Shown here in pieces: positions 15,903 to 23,570 of a DNA stretch of 64,000 nt. The notes beneath the pieces were generated by a model that ran no database searches, was not told the DNA's origin, and saw only the letters and a list, made by a program, of their open reading frames with translations. A program made the position numbers and the translations under genes. Origin of the DNA: GCA-2737725 sp033763995. Its GTDB lineage: Bacteria; Pseudomonadota; Alphaproteobacteria; Rhodospirillales; Rhodospirillaceae. Every line of letters begins with the position of its first letter. The stretch's first letter is position 1. The DNA is taken from contig JANRJL010000020.1 in assembly GCA_033763995.1 (NCBI GenBank), positions 4,468 through 68,467 of the forward strand, given 5' to 3'.

Positions 15903-17165
15903 TCAGCGCTTCGCCACTTTGCGTTCGGGCGCGGGTGCAACGGGTTTGCAGCCGGCCTTGGTCTTGATGTCGGCGATGCGGCAGGCGGGCGTGGTGTCCT
16001 CGCGGTTGAGCCCCACCACTTGCGCGCGGTAGAGCGTGCGACCGTTGATCTTGGCGGGCTCGATGCGCACGGCGGCGTTGGGATAGCCGGCGATCAGGCG
16101 GCTTTTCGCGAGGTTGGCGTTTTCCTCGGCCTTGGCCCGCGCGCCGTAAGCGCCCACCTGAATGCCCCAGGTGCGCAGCGGCTGCGGTGCCGGGGCCTTG
16201 GCGACGCGCTTTTTCACCGGCGCGGGTGCGGGCGTGTCTTTTTCGTCGATGTCGCCCGCCGACAGTTCGGCAGTGCCGGCATCGGCCACTTGCACGTCCA
16301 TCAGCATGGGGGCCGCGATCACCGTCTCGGGGTGCCCCGTCAGCCGGGCGAAGCCTTCATCGAGCAGATCGGCCATGTGGGCGTCGCGCGCCCGGGCGGT
16401 CTGGCCGCCGAACACCACGCCGATCAGGCGGCGGCCGTCGCGGCGCGCCGAGGTGGCGATATTGAAGCCCGAGGCGACGGTGTAGCCGGTCTTGAGGCCG
16501 TCGGCGCCGTCGTAGTTGGCGAGCATGTGATTGTGCGAGCGGATGACTTGACCCGCGTAGGTGAACGACTCTTGGCCAAAGGACCCGTAATGCTGCGGGA
16601 AATCCGTCATGAGCCGCTTGGCCAAAATCGCCATGTCGCGGGCCGAGGAGAACTGTGCCTTATTAGGCAGGCCCGAGGCGTTCTTGAAGGTGGTGCGGCG
16701 CATGCCCATGGTACGCGCCTTGGTGGTCATGGCTTTGGCGAAGCGCGCCTCGCTGCCGCCGATGTTTTCCGCCACCACCACGGCCACGTCGTTGGCCGAC
16801 TTGGTGATGAGCGCGTTGATGGCGTCCGTGACGGCGATGGTCGAGCCCGCCGCCAGACCCAGCTTCGACGGTGCGGCGGCGGCCGCACGCTGCGACACCT
16901 TCAATTTGGAGTCCATGGTGAAGCGGCCTTGCTCCATGGCCTCGAACAGCAGGTACAGCGTCATCATCTTGGTCAGCGACGCGGGATGATTGCGCGTGTC
17001 GGCGTTGGCGTCGTGCAGGACGCGGTCGGTGTCGACGTCGACCACGATGGAGGCGTACTTGGCCTGTGCCGCCCAGGGCGCCAGCACCAGGAAGGCGAGC
17101 GCGAGAAGCCCGCCCAGGACGACTCGTGAAACCGAAAGGTGAGACCGAACCGAAACCGTCGCCAT
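15903..17165 (-). CDS. D-alanyl-D-alanine carboxypeptidase (PBP5/6 type) with SPOR domain
   Basis: A periplasmic peptidoglycan carboxypeptidase of about 420 residues. After a signal peptide (to about residue 35) come the three active-site motifs of family S11: SLTK (Ser63-Lys66), SAN, and KTG. A Pro/Ala/Lys linker leads to a C-terminal SPOR domain (about 325-400, WGIQVGAYGARAKAEENA), which binds denuded glycan strands at the division septum. The ATG at 17165 gives a normal signal peptide; a TTG at 17174 in frame has a better-spaced GAGG ribosome site, so three more residues are possible. The DacA-SPOR fusion is common in alphaproteobacteria. Confidence 0.93.
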   Translation of the reverse strand: MATVSVRSHLSVSRVVLGGLLALAFLVLAPWAAQAKYASIVVDVDTDRVLHDANADTRNHPASLTKMMTLYLLFEAMEQGRFTMDSKLKVSQRAAAAAPSKLGLAAGSTIAVTDAINALITKSANDVAVVVAENIGGSEARFAKAMTTKARTMGMRRTTFKNASGLPNKAQFSSARDMAILAKRLMTDFPQHYGSFGQESFTYAGQVIRSHNHMLANYDGADGLKTGYTVASGFNIATSARRDGRRLIGVVFGGQTARARDAHMADLLDEGFARLTGHPETVIAAPMLMDVQVADAGTAELSAGDIDEKDTPAPAPVKKRVAKAPAPQPLRTWGIQVGAYGARAKAEENANLAKSRLIAGYPNAAVRIEPAKINGRTLYRAQVVGLNREDTTPACRIADIKTKAGCKPVAPAPERKVAKR

Positions 17166-17466
17166 ATCGAACAAATTCCCCTCACTCCGGAAGGCCTTGG
17201 TGCGGGCCCTCGTGCTTGATTGACGTTCGGTCTAGCTCCTGTGTGGCCCGGTGGCTCCGGGCGCGATTTGCACCAAAATAGGGGCTTTCGGTGGATAAGT
17301 CCACCATCTCCTTGAAACTTATCATCTTTCAGCTTGTTTAAGGGACCCTAAACAAACGCCGAAAATCCAGCGAATATTTTGCCTGCGAATTGTCTCGCGT
17401 AATCACCCGAAAAGCCCACCCACGCGCCGGTTGCATCGGGCGTCCGCGTAATTCGTTGTCAAGCCA

Positions 17467-17543
17467 CTCGTGTCCCGATTCCGAAGTTCGCTTTATTATT
17501 TTGCGGCAGGCTGGTTACAAACTTCGGAATCGAAGGACACGAG
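17467..17543. repeat. Large imperfect hairpin A upstream of clpS
   Basis: Left arm 17467-17488 and right arm 17520-17543 pair over 21 bases (CTCGTGTCC and GATTCCGAAGTT with their complements), with one internal mismatch/bulge (C against TTC) and a 31-base loop. There is no T-tract, so it is unlikely to be a simple terminator. Confidence 0.8.
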
Positions 17544-17557
17544 CAACCTATTGATCT

Positions 17558-17631
17558 AGTGTGGCTTTGGTTCAGAAGTCCGCATGCTGGACTCGCGGCG
17601 GGAATCATGCGGACTTCTGAACCGCCACACT
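17558..17631. repeat. Large hairpin B upstream of clpS
   Basis: Left arm 17558-17586 and right arm 17606-17631 pair perfectly over 26 bases apart from a three-base bulge (TTT) on the left; the loop is 19 bases. The core GGTTCAGAAGTCCG resembles GATTCCGAAGTTCG in hairpin A (11 of 14), suggesting the two are diverged copies of one element. Confidence 0.85.
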
Positions 17632-17721
17632 GGCGAATCATCTTTTTTAAACCAATATGTGGGCGGAATTTGGTATCCTCCGATCCGTGTCGGCGCGCCG
17701 ATGGAGTACAATAGACTCGCT

Positions 17722-18117
17722 ATGTCGCAAACGCTTTCGTTTTCGCTCGATTTGCCCCGCTTGTCGCGGCCCTTGGCCATGGCGGGCGAGGAACGCAACA
17801 ACAACAATAACGACGACGGCCGCGTCAACACCGGGGTCGTGATCAAGACACGGCCCAAGGTCAAGAAGCCGTCGATGTACAAGGTCTTGATGCTGAACGA
17901 CGACTACACGCCCATGGAGTTCGTCGTTCACGTGCTGGAGCGTTACTTCAGCAAGACCACCGAGGAGGCCACGCGCATCATGTTGCACGTGCATCAGAAG
18001 GGCGTGGGCATTTGCGGCGTGTTCACCTTCGAGGTGGCCGAGACCAAGGTCAACCAGGTCATGGACCTGGCGCGCAAGAACCAGCACCCGCTGCAGTGCA
18101 CCCTGGAGAAAGAATAG
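17722..18117 (+). CDS. clpS: ClpS adaptor protein
   Basis: ClpS binds the N-domain of ClpA and delivers proteins with N-degrons to ClpAP. The conserved core begins at KTRPKVKKPSMYKVLMLNDD, and the pocket residues for the N-terminal substrate residue lie in LNDDYTPMEFV; HVHQKGVGICGVFTFEVAETK and the terminal HPLQCTLEKE complete the family signature. With the ATG at 17722 the protein has 131 residues. Starts at 17701 and 17779 are also possible; the last gives the most typical length (112) but has no ribosome site, and none is convincing. The tail before the core is Asn-rich (five in a row). Confidence 0.93.
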   Translation: MSQTLSFSLDLPRLSRPLAMAGEERNNNNNDDGRVNTGVVIKTRPKVKKPSMYKVLMLNDDYTPMEFVVHVLERYFSKTTEEATRIMLHVHQKGVGICGVFTFEVAETKVNQVMDLARKNQHPLQCTLEKE

Positions 18118-18189
18118 CCCGCCGCAAGCGGCGGCCGACGAAGAGCCCGATGGAATAAAAAGCCGGAACAACAAAAAAGGAAACCGCCC

Positions 18190-20568
18190 TTGTCCATGTT
18201 GTCGCAAAATCTCGAGAAGACCCTCCACCGCGCTTTGGCCGGCGCCGCCGAGCGCCGCCACGAATACGCCACGCTGGAGCATCTTCTGCTGTCCCTGTGC
18301 GACGACCAGGATGCCATCGCCGTGATGAAGGCCTGCAACGTCAACGTCGACCAGCTCAAGCAGACCGTGAAGCAATTCGTCGACGACGATTTGAAGGGCC
18401 TGATCGGGTCCGCCGGCGACGATCCCAAGCCCACGTCGGGCTTCCAGCGCGTCATCCAGCGCGCGGCGATTCACGTGCAGTCCTCCGGCCGCGAGGAGGT
18501 CACCGGCGCCAACGTGCTGGTGGCGCTGTTCTCGGAACGCGAGAGCCACGCGGTCTATTATCTGCAATCGCAGGACATGACGCGGCTCGACGCCGTCAAT
18601 TACATCTCCCACGGCATCGCCAAGCGCCCCGGCCAGGCCGAGCGCAAGCCCGTCAGCGGCGCCGAGGGCGAGGCGCGCTCCGAAGAGGTCGTCAAGAAGG
18701 GCCAGGAGGCCTTGGCGGCCTATTGCGTCAACCTCAACGAGAAGGCCAAGCAGGGCAAAATCGACCCGCTGATCGGGCGCGAGAAGGAAATCGAGCGCAC
18801 CATCCAAATTCTCTGCCGGCGCAACAAGAACAACCCGCTCTACGTCGGCGACGCGGGCGTGGGCAAGACCGCCATCGCCGAGGGCCTGGCGCGGCGCATC
18901 CTCAACAAGGACGTGCCCGAGGTGCTGCACGAGTCGGTGATCTTCGCCCTCGACATGGGCTCGCTGCTGGCCGGAACCCGTTATCGGGGTGACTTCGAGG
19001 AACGCCTCAAGGCCGTGCTGTCGGAATTGGAAGCCACCAAGGGCGCGATCCTGTTCATCGACGAAATTCACACCGTCATCGGCGCCGGCGCCACCTCGGG
19101 CGGGGCCATGGATGCCTCGAACTTGCTCAAACCCGCGCTGGCCTCGGGCACGCTGCGCTGCATGGGCTCGACCACCTACAAGGAATACCGCAACTACTTC
19201 GAGAAGGACCGCGCGCTCGTGCGCCGCTTCCAGAAGATCGACGTCAACGAGCCCACGGTCGAGGACACCGTGAAAATTCTCAAGGGCCTCAAGCCCTATT
19301 ACGAGGAGCACCACAAGGTGCGTTACACCGCCGAGGCCATTCGCACGGCGGTGGAATTGGCCGCGCGCTACATCCATGACCGCAAGCTGCCCGACAAGGC
19401 CATCGACGTGATCGACGAGGTGGGCGCCTCGCGCATGCTGCTGCCCGAAGCCAAGCGGCGCAAGGTCGTCAGCGTCAAGGACGTGGAGGAAGTGGTGGCG
19501 AAAATCGCCCGCATTCCGCCCAAGTCCGTCAGCCGCGACGACAAGAAGGCGCTGCAGAACCTCGACCGCGACCTGAAGACCATGGTCTTCGGCCAGGACA
19601 AGGCCATCGAGGCGCTGTCCAGCGCCATCAAGCTGTCGCGCGCGGGCCTGCGCGAGCCGGAAAAGCCCATCGGCAGCTATTTGTTCTCGGGCCCCACCGG
19701 CGTCGGCAAAACCGAGGCCGCGCGCCAATTGGCCAAGAGCCTGGGGATCGAGATTCACCGCTTCGACATGTCGGAGTACATGGAGCGCCATTCCGTCTCG
19801 CGCCTGATCGGCGCGCCGCCGGGCTACGTCGGCTTCGATCAGGGCGGCCTGCTGACCGACGCGGTCGATCAGCATCCGCATTGCGTGCTGCTGCTCGACG
19901 AGATCGAGAAGGCGCACCCGGACCTCTACAACATCCTTCTGCAGATCATGGATCACGGCAAGCTCACCGACCACAACGGCAAGTCGGTCAACTTCCGCAA
20001 CGTCATCCTGATCATGACCACCAACGCCGGTGCGTCGGAAATGGCCAAGCACGCCATCGGTTTCGAGCGCGACATGCGCGAGGGCGAGGACGCGGCGGCC
20101 ATCGAGAAGATGTTCACGCCCGAGTTTCGCAACCGGCTTGACGCCGTGATCGCGTTCTCCAACCTGCCGCCCGAGGTGGTGGGCCGCGTCGTCGACAAGT
20201 TCGTCATGCAGCTCGAGGCGCAACTGGCCGACCGCAACGTCACCATCGAGCTGTCCATGGCGGCGCGCGAATGGCTGGCCAAGAAGGGCTACGACAAGCA
20301 GATGGGGGCGCGGCCGCTGGCGCGCGTCATCCAACAGGAAATCAAGAAGCCGCTGGCCGACAAGCTGCTGTTTGGCGACCTCATCACCGGCGGGCACGTT
20401 GTGGTGGAACTGGTGGACGACAAGCTCACCTTCGAAATCACCCCGGCCGAGCCCAAGGCCAAGGCCAAGGCGCCCGAGGACGCTCCAGACGACATCGACG
20501 ACGAGGCGGGCGACGGCGCGGCCGACACGCCCCCCGATGCGCCCAAGGAGCCGGTCGCGGTCAGATAA
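18190..20568 (+). CDS. clpA: ATP-dependent Clp protease ATP-binding subunit ClpA
   Basis: A 792-residue AAA+ unfoldase that feeds ClpP. Order: Clp N-domain repeats (1-150, LEKTLHRALAGAAERRHEYA), first AAA+ module with Walker A GDAGVGKT (220-227) and ILFIDEIHTVIGAG, second module with Walker A GPTGVGKT (501-508) and CVLLLDEIEKAHPD, then the C-terminal small domain with GYDKQMGARPLARVI. The last 35 residues are an acidic Ala/Pro/Asp tail. The TTG at 18190 is well spaced from AAAGGAAA; an ATG two codons later would give the usual MLSQNLE start. It follows clpS by 72 bp. Confidence 0.96.
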   Translation: MSMLSQNLEKTLHRALAGAAERRHEYATLEHLLLSLCDDQDAIAVMKACNVNVDQLKQTVKQFVDDDLKGLIGSAGDDPKPTSGFQRVIQRAAIHVQSSGREEVTGANVLVALFSERESHAVYYLQSQDMTRLDAVNYISHGIAKRPGQAERKPVSGAEGEARSEEVVKKGQEALAAYCVNLNEKAKQGKIDPLIGREKEIERTIQILCRRNKNNPLYVGDAGVGKTAIAEGLARRILNKDVPEVLHESVIFALDMGSLLAGTRYRGDFEERLKAVLSELEATKGAILFIDEIHTVIGAGATSGGAMDASNLLKPALASGTLRCMGSTTYKEYRNYFEKDRALVRRFQKIDVNEPTVEDTVKILKGLKPYYEEHHKVRYTAEAIRTAVELAARYIHDRKLPDKAIDVIDEVGASRMLLPEAKRRKVVSVKDVEEVVAKIARIPPKSVSRDDKKALQNLDRDLKTMVFGQDKAIEALSSAIKLSRAGLREPEKPIGSYLFSGPTGVGKTEAARQLAKSLGIEIHRFDMSEYMERHSVSRLIGAPPGYVGFDQGGLLTDAVDQHPHCVLLLDEIEKAHPDLYNILLQIMDHGKLTDHNGKSVNFRNVILIMTTNAGASEMAKHAIGFERDMREGEDAAAIEKMFTPEFRNRLDAVIAFSNLPPEVVGRVVDKFVMQLEAQLADRNVTIELSMAAREWLAKKGYDKQMGARPLARVIQQEIKKPLADKLLFGDLITGGHVVVELVDDKLTFEITPAEPKAKAKAPEDAPDDIDDEAGDGAADTPPDAPKEPVAVR

Positions 20569-20577
20569 GGCCGTTAC

Positions 20578-20850
20578 TTACGAATTGAGTTTGATGATCG
20601 CGAAGATCAGGCCGGCCAACCCGATCATGGAGCCGAAGCAGAACGTCGCCACCTGAAACGTCGAAGGGAGGTTGGAAACCTTGCCCTTAAGCTCGCCCAT
20701 GTCGAGCGCGATCTGGCCGACGGTCTGTTCCAGTTGTTCCAGGCGACGTTCCACGGTCATATCGCCTCCGCCTCCACTTCCATCGGTCATTCGTTTGGCC
20801 AGCGCCTTATCGATTCTTTCGTCCAATATCTTGGTGGCCGGATCGCTCAT
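20578..20850 (-). CDS. Small coiled-coil protein with C-terminal membrane segment
   Basis: Ninety residues: a charged N-terminal helix, a Gly-rich turn (residues about 25-29), a heptad-like segment RRLEQLEQTVGQIALDMGELKGKV, then one hydrophobic stretch (about 68-86) followed by KLNS. The design, coiled coil then a single terminal membrane helix, resembles XhlA-type holin accessory proteins and other tail-anchored proteins, but I do not recognise a family. Its ATG overlaps the stop of the upstream gene (ATGA, 20847-20850), so the two are translationally coupled. Confidence 0.65.
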   Translation of the reverse strand: MSDPATKILDERIDKALAKRMTDGSGGGGDMTVERRLEQLEQTVGQIALDMGELKGKVSNLPSTFQVATFCFGSMIGLAGLIFAIIKLNS

Positions 20851-21089
20851 GGGCGGCCTTCGCTGTCTTCCAGCCGCTCTAGCACCTTCTCAAGCGCATG
20901 AGACGTCGCCTCAAGCCTGCTGCCGATGCTGTCATAGCCCAATAAACCAGTTCCTCGCCTGTCCTTAGGGGGCGAAACTTGATCGTGGAGTTCCTTCACG
21001 GCCTCGGTCAAGTTGTTGACGGCCTTGGCGAGCTCCAAAATAGCGATTTCAGACTTTCGCGCCGAGTGGGTTGTGATCGTGATGGTCAT
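20847..21089 (-). CDS. Small coiled-coil protein of unknown function
   Basis: Eighty residues from the ATG at 21089 (MTITITTHSARKSEIAILEL). The first half is a helix AILELAKAVNNLTEAVKELHDQV with clear heptads; the second half, after a basic PPKDRRG turn, is another helix ending EKVLERLEDSEGRP. The frame also opens at 21155, but the extra residues are not helix-like. It has no ribosome site of note. It overlaps the downstream membrane-anchored coiled-coil gene by four bases, so the products probably form a heteromeric bundle at the membrane. No family recognised. Confidence 0.6.
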   Translation of the reverse strand: MTITITTHSARKSEIAILELAKAVNNLTEAVKELHDQVSPPKDRRGTGLLGYDSIGSRLEATSHALEKVLERLEDSEGRP

Positions 21090-21298
21090 GGTGTGTTCGC
21101 GTGCCTGTATATCAGACGGAACCAAATGTAACATGAAATTCAGGATGTTGGCCACTGGGTCATGCCTAGGGCAAACGGTGAAATCGTGAGAAACTCAGGC
21201 CGCTGCGATCAAGTGTATTCACTTTGATCCTGCATTTCCCGCGTACATACTTTCCGGCTATGCTTCACCCGGACCACATGCTCAGGGAGGGCACAGCC

Positions 21299-22195
21299 AT
21301 GAAACGTCGTTCGGTCATGCAACTCATCGGCGGCGCGGGGGCCGCGCTCGCCGCACCGGTCATTTCCGCGCCGGCCATCACCGCTCCGGCGATCATCGGG
21401 CGCGCGGCCCGGGCGGCCACGGCCTTCGATCCGAAAAACCCGGACCACATCTCCATGGCGCACCGCAAGCTGGTGTATTCGGCCGACGGCAACGTCACCT
21501 TCACCTGGTTGCGCGCCATGCGCTACGCGCTCATCGACAGCGCCTTCACGCCGCTGTGGGAGTTGCACTCGGGCGTCATGTTCCGCACCGTCGACAAGCC
21601 CGACGGCACCTACGAGGTGCACGCCATCAACGCGATTTACTACACCGACCTCGAGACCGAGAAGTTCATCGAGAACTTCAAGAACCCGTGGACCGGCCAG
21701 ACCGTGACGTTCCTCTACGCCCGGCCCGAGGCGCCCAAGCCCAGCGTGCGCGTCACCCACTTCGGCAAGACCGGGCCCATGGGCGAGGAGGGCGCGCCGC
21801 CCGCCGGCATGAAGCGCGCGGTGGAAAACCGCAAGATCGGACCCGCCTGGGCCGTGGGCGATCAAATCTGGCTGCGCGCGGACTCCGTGAGCCGTTTCGA
21901 GCCCACCGAACCCGGCAAGCGCATGAGCCAAGTCAACGACTGGCTGACCTATTCCGGCAGCGTCTCGGCGGTGATGGACCCGGCGGTGAAAAACCCGGCC
22001 TGCACCCAGGTCTTCAACGACATCAACACCTTCCCGGGTTGGTTCGGCATGGAGGACCGCCCGGGCAATTACGTTGGCCGCGGTTTCGGCGCCAAGGTGT
22101 TCAAGTTCGACGACATGCCGAAAATCTGGCGCGATATTTTCGTCGCCAAGAACCCCGCCATCGCCAAGGACCCCAAGGCCGCGCTGGGGGCGTGA
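21299..22195 (+). CDS. DUF1838 family exported protein (first of two in window)
   Basis: A 298-residue protein with a KRRS-type N-terminal signal (Tat-like, MKRRSVMQLIGGAGAALAAP, cleavage near residue 40). The body matches the DUF1838 pattern: a beta-rich part around YEVHAINAIYYTDLETEKFI, then NPWTGQTVTF, and a C-terminal GWFGMEDRPGNYVGRGFGAKVF. AGGGAGG precedes the ATG. The biochemical role of the family is unknown. A paralogous gene lies at 36771-37694. It converges with the carboxylate-amine ligase gene with a 9-bp gap. Confidence 0.75.
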   Translation: MKRRSVMQLIGGAGAALAAPVISAPAITAPAIIGRAARAATAFDPKNPDHISMAHRKLVYSADGNVTFTWLRAMRYALIDSAFTPLWELHSGVMFRTVDKPDGTYEVHAINAIYYTDLETEKFIENFKNPWTGQTVTFLYARPEAPKPSVRVTHFGKTGPMGEEGAPPAGMKRAVENRKIGPAWAVGDQIWLRADSVSRFEPTEPGKRMSQVNDWLTYSGSVSAVMDPAVKNPACTQVFNDINTFPGWFGMEDRPGNYVGRGFGAKVFKFDDMPKIWRDIFVAKNPAIAKDPKAALGA

Positions 22196-22204
22196 TCCGT
22201 CTCG

Positions 22205-23410
22205 TCACGCGGCGGGGTCCGCTAGGACAGCCTCGTCGCCGCGCGCCTGGGTCGCCGCCGCGATCCATTCGGCCACGCCCGTGAGCGCCTTCTCGCGGGT
22301 CAGGCCGCGGTCGCGGGCGCGGCCGTAAACGGCCAATTGCACGTCGGCGCTGCTGCCGCGCGCGAGAATGCGCCGCGCGTGCGCCGCCTCGGCCTCGCAG
22401 CCCAGCACGCGCGCGTCTTCGGCGGTGAGGCCGAGCAGGCGTTCGACGGCGTCGGCCATCGGCTCCAGGCGCGCCTGGACCTGGTCGATCAACGTGCCCT
22501 GGATGCCGAAGCGCTGGGCGCGCCAGCGATTCTCGTCGGCGATGAGCCGGCCCATGGGCGAGATGTCGGCGTTCAGCGTCGGGTCGCGCCACAGGGCCCG
22601 GATCAGGCAGCGGAACAGCGCGGCGATGCACAGCGTGTCCTCGACGTAGGTGCAGCTATCGGCGATGCGCAGTTCGAGCGTGGGAAAGCGCGACGACGGC
22701 CGGATCGCCCACCAGATGTGCGACGGGCTCGGGATCGCGCCCGACCTGACCAGCAGGTCGACGAAGACATGGTAATCGCCCTCGTTGCGGAACACCGCCG
22801 GCAGCCCGGTGCGCGGCAGCTCGTCGTAGGCGGCCAGGCGGTAGCCCTTCATGCCGGTGCGCTGCTTCTGCCAGAACGGCGACGACGTGCTGAGCGCCAG
22901 GAACACGGGCAGGAAGGGCAGCGCGCGGTTCATCAGGTCGACGCGGCTCGCGTTCGCGGGCGGCGCGACGTGCACGTGCAGGCCGCACAGCACGTTGCGC
23001 CGGCCGACGATTTGCAGTTCGGACTGGATGTTCTTGTAGCGCTGCTTCGGCGTCAGGCGCTGTTCGGTCCAACTCGCCGTCGGAAACGTGCCGGCGGCGG
23101 CGATGGCCAGGCCGTGACGCCGCCCGATGGCGGCGATGGTGCCGCGCGACAGCGTCAATTCGCGCCGCGCCTCGGCGAAATCCGTCAGCACCGGCGTGGC
23201 GATCTCCATTTGCGACTGCAGCATCTCGGTGGTGACGATGCCGCCCAGCTCCTTGCGGCACTCGGCCATGAACTTCGGCCGCAGCCGCTTGGCGATGCGG
23301 TAGTTCTTCAGCTCGGCGATGAAATACTCCTCCTCGATGCCGAACGTGAAGGGCGCGTCCGTGCTCAGCGGCGGCGGGCTCGCGGTCAGCGGCTTGGGCG
23401 ATGAATACAT
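22205..23410 (-). CDS. Carboxylate-amine ligase, GCS2/YbdK family
   Basis: A 401-residue member of the glutamate-cysteine ligase type 2 fold. The nucleotide-binding start FTFGIEEEYFIAELKNYRI, the central GLHVHVAPP and the ELRIADSCTYVEDTLCIAAL segment are family signatures. YbdK-like proteins have weak glutamate-cysteine ligase activity in vitro and their true substrates are often unknown. The C-terminal third is rich in Ala and Arg, typical of the genome. It ends convergent with the DUF1838 gene and starts about 110 bp from the glnA terminator. Confidence 0.88.
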   Translation of the reverse strand: MYSSPKPLTASPPPLSTDAPFTFGIEEEYFIAELKNYRIAKRLRPKFMAECRKELGGIVTTEMLQSQMEIATPVLTDFAEARRELTLSRGTIAAIGRRHGLAIAAAGTFPTASWTEQRLTPKQRYKNIQSELQIVGRRNVLCGLHVHVAPPANASRVDLMNRALPFLPVFLALSTSSPFWQKQRTGMKGYRLAAYDELPRTGLPAVFRNEGDYHVFVDLLVRSGAIPSPSHIWWAIRPSSRFPTLELRIADSCTYVEDTLCIAALFRCLIRALWRDPTLNADISPMGRLIADENRWRAQRFGIQGTLIDQVQARLEPMADAVERLLGLTAEDARVLGCEAEAAHARRILARGSSADVQLAVYGRARDRGLTREKALTGVAEWIAAATQARGDEAVLADPAA

Positions 23411-23517
23411 GGGTCGCTCCCGGTCTGTTTTGATTTTCGGCGAGCGGTCACGATACGCAAGATCGCCTCGGCGGCAACTGAAACCGCTGTCACGCGAACG
23501 GTTGTGCTTGACAAAGT

Positions 23518-23550
23518 AAAAAACCCCCGGATCGCTCCGGGGGTTTTTGT
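23518..23550. terminator. Rho-independent terminator downstream of glnA
   Basis: AAAAAACCCCCGGAtcgcTCCGGGGGTTTTT: an eight-to-nine base G+C stem with A and T tracts on either side, so it works in both directions. On the minus strand it lies about 20 bases after the glnA stop. Confidence 0.9.
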
Positions 23551-23570
23551 GTGTCGCGGATGTCTCGGAT

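Larger units (their letters stand above)
17166..17721. other. 556-bp intergenic region between divergent dacA-like gene and clpS
   Basis: The half next to the carboxypeptidase is more A+T rich and should hold its promoter. No convincing protein-coding frame is present. The half next to clpS holds two large stem-loops described separately. A TACAAT at 17707-17712 could be a -10 box for clpS, but I see no matching -35. Confidence 0.6.

Noticed and set aside
17459..17641. A 60-codon minus-strand frame across the clpS-upstream hairpins
   Set aside because: It spans both arms of two inverted repeats and has no ribosome site or family match.
17647..20397. A 916-codon open frame on the minus strand opposite clpS-clpA
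   Set aside because: It is the antisense shadow of the conserved clpS and clpA genes in a high-G+C genome; its product is His/Asp/Leu-rich low-complexity and has no family pattern.
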